From Rivihabitans pingtungensis (GTDB lineage Bacteria; Pseudomonadota; Gammaproteobacteria; Burkholderiales; Aquaspirillaceae), in assembly GCF_003201855.1 (NCBI RefSeq), contig NZ_QJKI01000003.1, forward strand, positions 171,313 through 235,312: a stretch of 64,000 bases of DNA. Direction: 5' to 3'. Below, in pieces: positions 6,978 to 19,459 of the stretch; the first letter of the stretch is position 1; every line of letters starts with the position of its first letter. The notes beneath the pieces are model-generated. The model saw nothing but the letters and a program-made list of their open reading frames with translations, was not told the DNA's origin and ran no database searches. A program made the position numbers and the translations under genes.

Positions 6978-8519
6978 ATGATCATTGCCATGAAACCACG
7001 CGCCCTGCTCAGTCTGCTGCTCTCCGCCTCTCTGCTGTGCTCGCCGCTGGCCGCTCAGGCCGACGCGCTGGCGCTGCCCGATCTTGGCGACGCCTCGCAA
7101 ACCACCCTGTCGCCGCAGGCCGAGCAAAAACTCGGCCGCCAGATCATGGCGATGATCCGCGAATCCGGCGAGATGCTGGACGATCCTGAGGTCGAGCTGT
7201 ATCTCAATCAACTGGGCCGGCGGCTTTCCAGCGCCTCGCCCGAGTTGGGGCAGAATTTTCAGTTCTTTCCCATGCTGGATCCGCAGATCAACGCCTTTGC
7301 CCTGCCGGGCGGCTATATCGGCGTGCACACCGGGCTGATCTACACCGCGCAAAGCGAATCCGAACTGGCCTCGGTGATCGGCCACGAAATGGCCCATGTC
7401 GTTCAGCACCATATTGCTCGCTCGATGGTGCAGCAGGGCAATAACCAGCTGCTGGCGATTGCCGGCCTGCTGGTGGCGATTCTGGCCGCCAGTGTCAGCA
7501 AAAACAGCCAGGTCAGCGCCGCCGCCGTGAATGCCGGCACCGGCATGGCCATCCAGAACCAACTGACTTTCAGCCGTGAGTTTGAACGCGAAGCCGACAA
7601 TATCGGCATGCAGATTTTGTCGCGCGCCGGTTTTGACGCCCGCGCCATGCCGATGTTTTTCGAGCGCATGCAGCGGGTGAACCGGGTGAACGACAACCAG
7701 GCGCTGGCGTTTTTGCGCACCCACCCGGTAACTGGCGAGCGCATCAGCGCCGGCCAGGACCGCGCCGCCCAGCTGCCAGTCAAGCTGGTGGCCGACAGCC
7801 CGGCGTTTTTGCTGGTGCGAGAAAAAGCCCGAGTGTTGCAGTTGGGGCCGATGGAGGCGGTGAAGTTTTATCAGCATGCCCTGGCGCAGCGTCAGTTCAA
7901 TAACGAAGCGGCGATCTGGTATGGTCTGGCGGTGGCCAAGCTCAAGCTGGGAGACGCCAACGGCGCGCAGAGCGCCTTGAACGAGGCCAGTCAGCGCATG
8001 GGCCCGCAGCCGATGTTGCTGAGCTTTGCCGGCGCCATCCGTCTGCATCAGCGCGATTACCCTGGTGCACGGGCGCTGTTCCGCGATGCCGTCCGCCGTT
8101 ACCCGGATGCGCGCTATCTGGCCTATGGCGAGGTGGACGCCGCCCAGGCACAGGGCGACGCCGCCGGGGTGGCTGCGCTGCTCAAACCCTTGTCGGTGCG
8201 CTACGCCAGCGACCCGGAGCTCTGGCAGCGGGTGGCGCGCCAGTATGCGGATCATGACCGCCTGCGCTATCACCAGGCGCTGGGCAATGCCTATTACCTG
8301 CAAAACAAGCCTTCTGCCGCGCTGGAGCAATACCAGCTGGCCAGCCAGGCGCCGGGCGAGGATTTTTATGTGCGCTCGTCCATCGAGGCGCGCATCCGCG
8401 AGCTGCAAACCCAGCTGGACGAAGCGCGCAAGGAAAACGGCGGCAAACCCTTGCCGCGCGAGCGCTGGCGCGACAGCATGCAACACGACCATGCCCCGCT
8501 GAGCAGCCACGCGCACTGA
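6978..8519 (+). CDS. M48-family periplasmic metalloprotease with TPR domain (BepA-like)
   Basis: The 513-residue protein has a signal peptide (about residues 5-30, ending AAQADA) and the zinc-protease motif HEMAH at residues 136-140. A downstream EFEREADNIG supplies the third zinc ligand. A hydrophobic stretch LLAIAGLLVAILAASV follows the motif. The C-terminal half is helical and TPR-like, with alternating small residues and repeats around FYQHALAQRQFNNEAAIWYGLAVAK. This matches BepA/YfgC, which acts on misassembled LptD and other outer-membrane proteins. An ATG at 6990 (MKPRALL) is an equally good start. There is no operon partner. Confidence 0.88.
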   Translation: MIIAMKPRALLSLLLSASLLCSPLAAQADALALPDLGDASQTTLSPQAEQKLGRQIMAMIRESGEMLDDPEVELYLNQLGRRLSSASPELGQNFQFFPMLDPQINAFALPGGYIGVHTGLIYTAQSESELASVIGHEMAHVVQHHIARSMVQQGNNQLLAIAGLLVAILAASVSKNSQVSAAAVNAGTGMAIQNQLTFSREFEREADNIGMQILSRAGFDARAMPMFFERMQRVNRVNDNQALAFLRTHPVTGERISAGQDRAAQLPVKLVADSPAFLLVREKARVLQLGPMEAVKFYQHALAQRQFNNEAAIWYGLAVAKLKLGDANGAQSALNEASQRMGPQPMLLSFAGAIRLHQRDYPGARALFRDAVRRYPDARYLAYGEVDAAQAQGDAAGVAALLKPLSVRYASDPELWQRVARQYADHDRLRYHQALGNAYYLQNKPSAALEQYQLASQAPGEDFYVRSSIEARIRELQTQLDEARKENGGKPLPRERWRDSMQHDHAPLSSHAH

Positions 8520-9015
8520 TTTCTGCGTTTTCTACACACTCACCATGCCCGCCCGACGGCACGATACGGCCTACCGGTTTTTCCGCCACGGGCGGCGGCC
8601 GAGCACGCGTCTGGGTGCGCCTTGCTGCTGGCATGGTCAGTGCTCCCATCACATGCCTTGAGGCTGAATCTGGCCAAAAACCACGCTATAACGAAACTTG
8701 CGCGCGCAAGTGTGCAAAAAACAACATGACGCGCCGCAGCAATTTGCCTTTGCGCAAGCAGTTTTGATTATTTGTTTGCTCAAACGAATGCATTGTGTTC
8801 AAAATCCGACATCCAGCAACATGAACGCGCCAAAAAATCGGGTGACCCCTGGCAGAGCGCGGGCCAGACCGGGCTGGACAGGAGGCAGAGCACAGAGTTT
8901 TCTGATCGTTTCTGTTCGTTTGCAAACATTCGACGGGCAACCAGCCCGCAATCGGCAGATTTCCGGCGCGCATCGCCGCCGCTGCCCAACCCTATCGCTC
9001 AAGAGGTGGAGAGAC
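8520..9015. other. Intergenic region upstream of aceE
   Basis: This 496-bp stretch holds no convincing gene. It contains the inverted repeat ACTTGCGCGCGCAAGT near 8697-8712 and an AT-rich segment around 8760-8810 that could hold the aceE promoter, though no clear -35/-10 pair stands out. Near its end, GAGGTGGAGAG at 9003-9013 is the ribosome-binding site for aceE. In-frame codons upstream of 9016 are open but do not resemble any PDH E1. Confidence 0.5.
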
Positions 9016-11682
<2,667 letters not shown>

Positions 11683-11711
11683 CCCGGACGACGCGCGACA
11701 AGGACAAGAAC

Positions 11712-13346
11712 ATGAGCAATCTGATTGAAGTCAAAATCCCCGACATTGGCGGCCACAGCGGCGTGGACGTCATCGAAGTGTTCGTCAAGCCGGGCGACAG
11801 CATCAAGGTGGACGACGCCCTGGTGACGCTGGAAACCGACAAAGCCACCATGGACGTGCCGTCCAGCGCGGCCGGCGTGGTCAAGGAAGTCAAAATCGCC
11901 GTCGGCAGCAAAGTCAGCGAAGGCGATGTGGTGCTGCTGCTGGAAGCCAGCGCCGCCGACGCCCCGGCCGCGCCCGCTGCGGCGCCGGCCCCTGCGGCCG
12001 CCCCGGCTGCGCCGGCAGCGGCAGCTGCCCCGGCCGCCAGCGCCAATGTGGACATCGTGGTGCCGGATATCGGCGGCCACAGCAATGTGGACGTGATTGA
12101 AGTCGCGGTGAAAGTGGGCGACGAGATCAAGGTGGACGACACCCTGATCACCCTGGAAACCGACAAGGCCACCATGGACGTGCCGGCCACCGCCGCTGGC
12201 GTGGTCACCGCCGTGGCCATCAAGGTGGGCGACAAGGTCAGCGAAGGCGCGCTGATTGTCACCGTCGCCGCCGCAGGCGCAGCGCCTGCGCCCGCCGCTG
12301 CGCCGGCTCCGGCCCCGGCGGCTGCGCCCGTTGTTGCCGCGCCCGCGCCGGTGGCCGCTGCTGCCGCCCCGGCCCCGGTGGCCGCTCCGGCTGCCCTGCC
12401 GGCCATCAACGAAGCCAGCTTCGCCACCGCCCACGCCGGCCCGTCGGTGCGCCGTCTGGCGCGCGAGCTGGGCGTAGACCTGGGCCGGGTGAGCGGCTCG
12501 GGCCGCAAAGGCCGCATTGTCGAGCAGGACGTGAAGTCCTTCGTCAAGGGCGTGATGCAAAACCCGGCGCTGCTGGCGCCGACCGCCGCGCCGGCCGCCG
12601 GCTCGGGCGTGGGCCTGGACCTGCTGCCGTGGCCGAAGGTGGACTTCGCCAAGTTTGGCCCGATCGAAACCAAGCCGCTGTCGCGCATCCAGAAGATCTC
12701 CGGCGCCAATCTGGCGCGCAACTGGGTGATGATTCCGCACGTCACGTTCAACGACGATTGCGACATCACCGAGCTGGAAGACTTCCGCAAGACCATCGGC
12801 AAGGAATGGGAAAAATCCGGCCTGAAGATCAGCCCGCTGGCCTTCATCATCAAGGCCGCCGCCGAAGCGCTGAAAGCCTTCCCGACCTTCAACAGCTCGC
12901 TGGACGGCGACAACCTGGTGCTGAAACAGTACTACCACATCGGCTTTGCCGCCGACACGCCCAATGGGCTGGTGGTGCCGGTGATCAAGGACGCCGACAA
13001 GAAGGGCCTCAAGCAAATCGCCAAGGAACTGACCGACCTGTCCGCGCTGGCGCGCGACGGCAAGCTCAAGCCCACCGACATGCAGGGCGCCACCTTCACC
13101 ATTTCCAGCCTGGGCGGCATTGGCGGCACTGGCTTCACCCCGATCGTCAATGCGCCGGAAGTGGCCATCCTGGGCGTGTGCAAGAGCCAGATCAAGCCGG
13201 TGTGGAATGGCAAGGAATTCACCCCGCGCCTGATGTGCCCGCTGTCGCTGTCGTTTGACCACCGCGTGATCGACGGCGCCGCCGCCGCCCGCTTTACCGT
13301 GTATCTGGGCAAGCTGCTGAGCGATGTGCGTCGCCTGATCCTGTAA
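11712..13346 (+). CDS. aceF: Pyruvate dehydrogenase E2, dihydrolipoamide acetyltransferase
   Basis: The 544-residue protein has two lipoyl domains (about residues 4-75 and 113-185), each with the lysine in the ETDKATMDV motif. They are joined by Ala/Pro-rich linkers. A peripheral subunit-binding domain follows (PSVRRLARELGVDLGRVSGSGRKGRI, about 241-267), then the catalytic domain. The catalytic domain ends with the active-site block SLSFDHRVIDGAAAARF, where His and Asp act in acetyl transfer. It is 29 bp downstream of aceE. E2 proteins have one to three lipoyl domains; two is unremarkable. Confidence 0.97.
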   Translation: MSNLIEVKIPDIGGHSGVDVIEVFVKPGDSIKVDDALVTLETDKATMDVPSSAAGVVKEVKIAVGSKVSEGDVVLLLEASAADAPAAPAAAPAPAAAPAAPAAAAAPAASANVDIVVPDIGGHSNVDVIEVAVKVGDEIKVDDTLITLETDKATMDVPATAAGVVTAVAIKVGDKVSEGALIVTVAAAGAAPAPAAAPAPAPAAAPVVAAPAPVAAAAAPAPVAAPAALPAINEASFATAHAGPSVRRLARELGVDLGRVSGSGRKGRIVEQDVKSFVKGVMQNPALLAPTAAPAAGSGVGLDLLPWPKVDFAKFGPIETKPLSRIQKISGANLARNWVMIPHVTFNDDCDITELEDFRKTIGKEWEKSGLKISPLAFIIKAAAEALKAFPTFNSSLDGDNLVLKQYYHIGFAADTPNGLVVPVIKDADKKGLKQIAKELTDLSALARDGKLKPTDMQGATFTISSLGGIGGTGFTPIVNAPEVAILGVCKSQIKPVWNGKEFTPRLMCPLSLSFDHRVIDGAAAARFTVYLGKLLSDVRRLIL

Positions 13347-13406
13347 CGTCACCTGGCCTTTTGCCGGCCGGACGCGTTCCGGCCGGCCACGCGATTGGGA
13401 AAATTC

Positions 13407-15176
13407 ATGAGCACCCTGATTGAACTGAAAGTCCCCGATATCGGCGGCCACAGCAATGTGGACGTGATCGAGGTATTCATCAAAGCGGGCGACAGCGTAG
13501 CCAAGGACGATGCGCTGGTCACCCTGGAAACCGACAAAGCCACCATGGACGTGCCGGCCGACGCCGCCGGCGTGGTCAAGGAAGTCAAAATCGCCGTGGG
13601 CAGCAAGGTCAGCGAAGGCGATGTCATCGCCCTGATCGAAGCCAGCGCAGCAGCAGCGCCGGCTGCCGCCCCGGCCGCCGAAGCCAAACCCGCCGCCGCC
13701 CCGGCGGCTGCTCCGGTGGCCGCCAGCCACAGCGGCGCGGCGGATATTGAATGCGATGTGCTGGTGCTGGGCGCCGGCCCTGGCGGCTATTCCGCCGCCT
13801 TCCGCGCCGCCGACCTGGGCCTGAAAGTGGTGCTGGTCGAGCGTTACAGCACGCTGGGTGGCGTGTGCCTGAACGTGGGCTGCATCCCGTCCAAGGCGCT
13901 GCTGCACAACGCGGCGGTGATCGACGAAGTCAAGCATCTGGCCGCCAACGGCATCAAGTTTGCCGAGCCGGAAATCGACATCGACATGCTGCGCGGCTAC
14001 AAAGAAAAAGTCATCGGCAAGCTCACTGGCGGCTTGGCTGGCATGGCCAAGGCGCGCAAAGTGCAAGTGGTGCGCGGCGTGGGCCAGTTCCTCGATCCGC
14101 ATCATCTGCAAGTGGAAACCACCGACGGCCAAGGCCAGGACAAGACCGGCGCCAAGCAAGTGGTCAAGTTCAAGAATGCCATCATCGCCGCTGGCAGCCG
14201 CGTGGTGAACCTGCCGTTCATCCCGCAAGACCCGCGCATTGTCGATTCCACTGGTGCGCTGGAACTGAAATCCGTGCCGAAGAAAATGCTGATCATCGGC
14301 GGCGGCATCATCGGCCTGGAAATGGGCACGGTGTACTCCACCCTGGGCGCACGCCTGGACGTGGTGGAAATGCTGGACGGCCTGATGCAGGGCGCCGACC
14401 GCGACCTGGTCAAGGTGTGGCAGAAGATGAACGAGCACCGCTTCGACAACATCATGACCAGCACCAAGACCGTGGCGGTTGAAGCGAAGGAAGACGGCAT
14501 CTACGTCACCTTTGAAGGCGCCAAGGCCCCGGCCGAACCGCAGCGCTACGACCTGGTGCTGGTGGCCGCCGGCCGCGCGCCGAACGGCAAGCTGATCGGC
14601 GCCGAAAACGCTGGCGTGGCGGTGACCGACCGTGGCTTTATCGAGGTGGACAAACAGCAGCGCACCAACGTCCCCCACATCTACGCCATCGGCGACATCG
14701 TCGGCCAGCCGATGCTGGCGCACAAGGCGGTGCACGAGGCGCATGTGGCGGCAGAAAACTGCGCCGGCCAGAAGTCCTACTTCGACGCGCGGGTGATTCC
14801 GGGCGTGGCCTACACCGACCCGGAAGTGGCCTGGGTGGGCGTCACCGAAGAAATCGCCAAGCGCGACGGCATCAAGATCGAAAAAGCCGTGTTCCCGTGG
14901 GCAGCGTCTGGCCGCGCCATCGCCAACGGCCGCGACGAAGGCTTCACCAAGCTGATTTTTGATGCGGAAACCCATCAGGTGATCGGCGGCGCGATTGTCG
15001 GCACCCACGCTGGCGACATGCTGGGCGAAATCTGCCTGGCCATCGAAATGGGCTGCGACGCCACCGACATCGGCAAAACCATCCATGCTCACCCGACGCT
15101 GGGCGAAAGCATCGGCATGGCCGCTGAAGTCGCCCACGGCAGCTGCACCGACCTGCCGCCGCAACGCAAGAAGTAA
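13407..15176 (+). CDS. lpdA: Dihydrolipoyl dehydrogenase E3 with N-terminal lipoyl domain
   Basis: The 589-residue FAD enzyme reoxidises dihydrolipoamide. Residues about 3-75 form a lipoyl domain (lysine in ETDKATMDV), then an Ala/Pro linker, then the disulfide reductase core. In the core, GAGPGGYSAAFRAADLG binds FAD, GGVCLNVGCIPSK holds the redox-active cysteines, GGGIIGLEMGTVY binds NAD, and HAHPTLGES holds the C-terminal His-Glu pair. The E3 with a lipoyl domain is typical of Neisseriales and some other betaproteobacteria. The ATG at 13407 follows GGGAAAATTC. A strong terminator follows the stop. Confidence 0.96.
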   Translation: MSTLIELKVPDIGGHSNVDVIEVFIKAGDSVAKDDALVTLETDKATMDVPADAAGVVKEVKIAVGSKVSEGDVIALIEASAAAAPAAAPAAEAKPAAAPAAAPVAASHSGAADIECDVLVLGAGPGGYSAAFRAADLGLKVVLVERYSTLGGVCLNVGCIPSKALLHNAAVIDEVKHLAANGIKFAEPEIDIDMLRGYKEKVIGKLTGGLAGMAKARKVQVVRGVGQFLDPHHLQVETTDGQGQDKTGAKQVVKFKNAIIAAGSRVVNLPFIPQDPRIVDSTGALELKSVPKKMLIIGGGIIGLEMGTVYSTLGARLDVVEMLDGLMQGADRDLVKVWQKMNEHRFDNIMTSTKTVAVEAKEDGIYVTFEGAKAPAEPQRYDLVLVAAGRAPNGKLIGAENAGVAVTDRGFIEVDKQQRTNVPHIYAIGDIVGQPMLAHKAVHEAHVAAENCAGQKSYFDARVIPGVAYTDPEVAWVGVTEEIAKRDGIKIEKAVFPWAASGRAIANGRDEGFTKLIFDAETHQVIGGAIVGTHAGDMLGEICLAIEMGCDATDIGKTIHAHPTLGESIGMAAEVAHGSCTDLPPQRKK

Positions 15177-15199
15177 ACGCCAGCGGCATCGCGTAAACA

Positions 15200-15236
15200 A
15201 CAAAAGGGCAAGCCTGATGAGGGCTTGCCCTTTTGT
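15200..15236 (+). terminator. Rho-independent terminator of aceE-aceF-lpdA
   Basis: ACAAAAGGGCAAGCC (15200-15214) pairs with GGCTTGCCCTTTTGT (15222-15236) around a short loop. The T-rich descending arm completes the terminator, 24 bp after the lpdA stop. Confidence 0.9.
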
Positions 15237-15471
15237 CATGGCGTGCAGCCGTGCCCGGCGAAGCGATCATGCTTCACAGCGCGCTTTGTGATGCGTTTGT
15301 CGAGAAGGCGCAAAAGATGGCCCCGCCAGGCGCGGTGGACCATATCCAACGTAGCTGCCCTGGCCATGCCGCCGCTGGCAAGGCAGGACAAGCACACGGA
15401 GAGGATGTTGCCCGCCACGCCCAACATCCAGCGCTGCCTTTGACCACCAGCCAGCATGAGGAGCCCGACCG

Positions 15472-16356
15472 ATGCGCGCATTTCATATGAACCTTCTGAC
15501 CTACAACGCCAACACGCAATTTCCAGCCGGCGGTGCAGCCCAGGGCAAGCACCAGGCCTTGCGCCAGGAAATGGCCAACTATCGCGCCAATGTCATCGGC
15601 GGCAATGCCGTGCATCTGGCAGGCTTTACCGAAGTACTGGTGGCCGACGCCGCCAATCCGGCCAATGTCCGCCAGGCACTGAACGATTTTGGCGCGGCGC
15701 TGGGCATTGCGCCCGGCGCCCACGGCCGCCAACTGGCAGTGATTCGCTGCGGGCGCACGGTGCTGCAAAACAGCAATGAAGTGGTGGCCATCGTGTTGGA
15801 CGGCAACGCCGTGATCCAGCGTTACGGTCTGCTGTGGTTCAACAATCCCAACGCCATGCAATGGCAAGACCGCCAGATTGCCAGCCAAGGCGTGTACACC
15901 GCCAATCTGGGTATTCCAGCTCAGGCCGTGCCGGATTATCGCTACATCGTCTATGTCAGCTTCACCCTGAATGGCGCAGCCTACACCGTCGGTTTCCTGC
16001 ACAACCGTGCACCGGGCAATGAACAGGCCGTGCTGGTGATGAACGGCCTGCGCGCCCTGCTGGAAGCCCAGGCACCGGTGGCGCTGACCCTGTGCGGCGG
16101 CGATTTCAACGCCAACTCGCCAGTGGCCGGCCCTGGCGGCGTGGGCCAGTTGTATCCGCCCAATGGCCATCATCCGTCCTGGTATTACTCGCCCGGCGCC
16201 ACCACTGCCGCCGGCAACCGCTATGACTACTGGATCAGCTACCCGCAATTGTTCCAGGCGCCAGGCGCCACGGCGGCAGCCAACGCCACGCCGACCTTGC
16301 CCAATCCGAACCAGACCGGCTCTGACCATCGCGGCGTGGGCATTCTGCTGGTCTGA
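15472..16356 (+). CDS. DNase I-fold (endonuclease/exonuclease/phosphatase) family protein
   Basis: The 294-residue product has the ordered active-site blocks of the EEP superfamily: NLLTYNA (metal-binding Asn, residues 7-13), GFTEV (Glu), FLHNRAP (His), CGGDFNANSP (Asp-Asn), YDYWIS (Asp), and GSDHRGVGILLV at the C terminus (Asp-His). No signal peptide or membrane segment is seen, so a cytoplasmic phosphodiesterase, phosphatase or nuclease is likely. GAGGAG precedes the ATG. It stands alone between two terminators, separating lpdA from argB. Similar folds occur in toxins such as CdtB, but nothing here shows export. Confidence 0.75.
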   Translation: MRAFHMNLLTYNANTQFPAGGAAQGKHQALRQEMANYRANVIGGNAVHLAGFTEVLVADAANPANVRQALNDFGAALGIAPGAHGRQLAVIRCGRTVLQNSNEVVAIVLDGNAVIQRYGLLWFNNPNAMQWQDRQIASQGVYTANLGIPAQAVPDYRYIVYVSFTLNGAAYTVGFLHNRAPGNEQAVLVMNGLRALLEAQAPVALTLCGGDFNANSPVAGPGGVGQLYPPNGHHPSWYYSPGATTAAGNRYDYWISYPQLFQAPGATAAANATPTLPNPNQTGSDHRGVGILLV

Positions 16357-16369
16357 CAAAGCCACAAAC

Positions 16370-16399
16370 AAAACGGCGAGCCAGATGGCTCGCCGTTTT
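16370..16399. terminator. Bidirectional terminator between the EEP gene and argB
   Basis: AAAACGGCGAGCC pairs perfectly with GGCTCGCCGTTTT around the loop AGAT. The A/T tracts on both sides let it serve the plus-strand gene ending at 16356 and argB, which ends at 16421 on the minus strand. Confidence 0.9.
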
Positions 16400-16420
16400 G
16401 CGTGAGGCGGCAGGGATTGC

Positions 16421-17395
<975 letters not shown>

Positions 17396-17418
17396 CTATA
17401 CCTTGCCGACTGCATCGC

Positions 17419-17434
17419 CTTACTATAGAGTAAG
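17419..17434. promoter_or_regulatory. Perfect inverted repeat, candidate TetR operator
   Basis: CTTACT-ATAG-AGTAAG is a perfect 6-bp dyad with a 4-bp spacer, 19 bp before the TetR-family start codon. It overlaps TATAGA, a possible -10 element with TTGCCG 15 bp upstream. Its position suits autoregulation. No second copy was seen before the efflux operon. Confidence 0.5.
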
Positions 17435-17452
17435 TCTGATCATTCGCTTGTT

Positions 17453-18109
17453 ATGGTATCCCAGATGACGGCCACCCCGCCCGCTTCCGCCCCTGCCACC
17501 CGCTGGTCTCGCCGCAAGGACGTTCGCCCCGGCGAAATCCTGGAAGCCGCGCTGAAACTGTTTGTGGAAAAAGGCTTTCGCGCCACCAAGATGGAAGACA
17601 TCGCCCGCGAAGCGGGGGTGACCAAGGGCACGCCGTATCTGTACTACGAAAACAAGGAAGAAATCTTCAAGGCGGTGATCCGCGAAGGCATGCTGACCAA
17701 GTTCGACGAGCTGGAAGGCTTGTCCGGCCAGGATGAAGCCAGCGCGGAAACCCGGCTGCGCCAGGTGATTTACCGCTGGTGGGAATCCATCGGCAACACC
17801 CGCCTGGCGGGCCTGTCCAAGCTGATGATCGCCGAGGCGGCCAATTTTCCTGAGCTGGCCAGCTTTTACCACGCCGAAGTGATTGTGCGCTGTCGCAATA
17901 TGGTGCGCCATGTGCTGGAAGAAGGCGTCGAGCGCGGCGAGTTTCACATCCTCAACATGGATCATGCGGTGGAGATTGTCATCGCCCCGCTGCTGCTGGC
18001 CATGGTGTGGAAGCATTCGTTTCATAATTTTGAATCGGCCAAGTTTGACATGCCGGCGCACTTGGATAATGTGCTGGATATCTTGATCAATGGCCTGAAA
18101 ACCCGCTAA
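17453..18109 (+). CDS. TetR/AcrR-family transcriptional repressor of the efflux locus
   Basis: The 218-residue protein has a TetR helix-turn-helix near residues 23-70: RPGEILEAALKLFVEKGFRATKMEDIAREAGVTKGTPYLYYENKEEIFKAVI. A helical ligand-binding domain of the AcrR C-terminal type follows. It is immediately upstream of an RND adaptor, pump and TolC-type channel on the same strand, the usual arrangement for their repressor. A terminator at 18209 separates it from them, so the pump has its own promoter. The palindrome at 17419 may be its operator. An ATG at 17465 is an alternative start. Confidence 0.88.
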   Translation: MVSQMTATPPASAPATRWSRRKDVRPGEILEAALKLFVEKGFRATKMEDIAREAGVTKGTPYLYYENKEEIFKAVIREGMLTKFDELEGLSGQDEASAETRLRQVIYRWWESIGNTRLAGLSKLMIAEAANFPELASFYHAEVIVRCRNMVRHVLEEGVERGEFHILNMDHAVEIVIAPLLLAMVWKHSFHNFESAKFDMPAHLDNVLDILINGLKTR

Positions 18110-18182
18110 GCGCGGCTGACAAAACTCTCCTGGCGTGCGCCTAGCCAGGACCGCTGTGCCGGGTTTTGTGTGCTGCGCTAAG
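18107..18182 (+). repeat. Dispersed palindromic repeat, copy 5 (short)
   Basis: It begins at the TetR gene stop codon (TAAGCGCGGCTGACAAAACTC) and lacks most of the central TTGCCGTACTG block. It ends GGGTTTTGTGTGCTGCGC. At about 76 bp it is the shortest complete copy. Confidence 0.8.
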
Positions 18183-18208
18183 CGTTGCGCTGTTTGGGTT
18201 TTCGCCAC

Positions 18209-18247
18209 CCCGCCGGGGTGCGGCCTTGCCGCCCGGCGGGTTTTGTT
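18209..18247 (+). terminator. Rho-independent terminator after the TetR gene
   Basis: CCCGCCGGG (18209-18217) pairs with CCCGGCGGG (18232-18240) and is followed by TTTTGTT. It isolates the regulator from the efflux operon. Confidence 0.8.
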
Positions 18248-18364
18248 CACCCATTAAGTTAACAATTATTACATTGCTGCTGCGCCAGCAGCGGCAAGAG
18301 CGGCTGAATTGCACACGCAGGCGACGCAGAAACGCCTGATCGACTACACGAAGGAAACACAACC

Positions 18365-19459
18365 ATGACCATTCGTCATTTTGCCGCGCTGTGTCTGGTG
18401 GGCGCGCTGGCGGCGTGCAGCAAACCCGAGGCGCAGCCAGAAGCGCCACGGCCGGTGCGCAGCGTCACTTTAGCGGCGGGCAACGGGCAGACCGCCGCGT
18501 TTCACGCTGGCGACATCCGCGCCCGCCACGAGGCGCGACTGGCGTTTCGCGTCGGCGGCAAGGTGGTGGCCCGGCTGGTGGACGTCGGCGCCACGGTCAA
18601 GCCTGGCCAGGCGCTGGCGCGGCTGGAAGACAACGACACCAGCCTGGATCTGGCCAGCCGCCGCGCCAAGCTGGCCGCCGCCGAGGCCGACCTGAAGCAG
18701 AACGAAGCCGACATCAAGCGCTACCGCGAGCTGCTGGCCCAGCACTTTATCAGCCAGGCCGAGTTTGACCGCCGCGAAGCGGCGCTGGCCGCCGCGCGTG
18801 GCAATCAGCAGGCTGCGCTGGCCGCCGCCCAGTTGGGTGCAAATCAGCAGGGCTACACCACGCTGAGCGCCGAGCGCGCCGGGGTGGTGACCAGCATCGA
18901 CGCCGAAGTTGGCCAGGTGGTCAGCGCCGGCCAGCTGGTGGCGCGGGTGGCGGAATCCGGCGAGCGCGAGGCGGTGATTGCCGTGGCCGAATCGCAACTG
19001 GCCGAGGTGCGCGCCGCGCGCGGCTTTGTCGTGCAAGTGGGCCAACTGCCTGGCCAGTATCAGGGCGTGCTGCGCGAGCTGGCGCCGGACGCCGACAGCG
19101 TCAGCCGCACCTACACCGCACGCATCACCCTCAAGGACGCTGACGACAGCGTGCGCCTGGGCATGAGCGCGCGCGTCTACCCGCAGGGCGAGGCCGCTGC
19201 GCCGCTGAGCGTGCCGCTGAGCGCCGTGCTGGACGAAAACAATCGCCATTATCTGTGGCTGCTGGACGGCAAGGCGCCGCAGGTCAAGCGGGTGGAAGTC
19301 AAACTGGCCAAGGTCAGCAGCGACACCGCCTGGATTGCCAGCGGCGTGCGCGCCGGGCAAGAAGTGGTCACCGCTGGCGTGCACCTGCTGCGCGACGGCC
19401 AGACCGTGCGCCGACTCACGCATGATCCGGCGCAGCCGGTGGGGACGCAGGCGAAATGA
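18365..19459 (+). CDS. RND efflux periplasmic adaptor lipoprotein
   Basis: The 364-residue membrane-fusion protein starts with a lipoprotein signal (LVGALAAC, Cys about residue 18), so it should be anchored to the inner membrane. It then shows a lipoyl-like half motif FRVGGKVVARLVDVGATVKPGQALARLEDND, a helical hairpin rich in Ala/Glu (about residues 95-160), and the second lipoyl half with ERAGVVTSIDAEVGQVVSAGQLVARVAE. A beta-barrel domain follows. Its stop overlaps the pump start (ATGA at 19456-19459). Together they bridge pump and outer-membrane channel; substrates are unknown. Confidence 0.92.
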   Translation: MTIRHFAALCLVGALAACSKPEAQPEAPRPVRSVTLAAGNGQTAAFHAGDIRARHEARLAFRVGGKVVARLVDVGATVKPGQALARLEDNDTSLDLASRRAKLAAAEADLKQNEADIKRYRELLAQHFISQAEFDRREAALAAARGNQQAALAAAQLGANQQGYTTLSAERAGVVTSIDAEVGQVVSAGQLVARVAESGEREAVIAVAESQLAEVRAARGFVVQVGQLPGQYQGVLRELAPDADSVSRTYTARITLKDADDSVRLGMSARVYPQGEAAAPLSVPLSAVLDENNRHYLWLLDGKAPQVKRVEVKLAKVSSDTAWIASGVRAGQEVVTAGVHLLRDGQTVRRLTHDPAQPVGTQAK

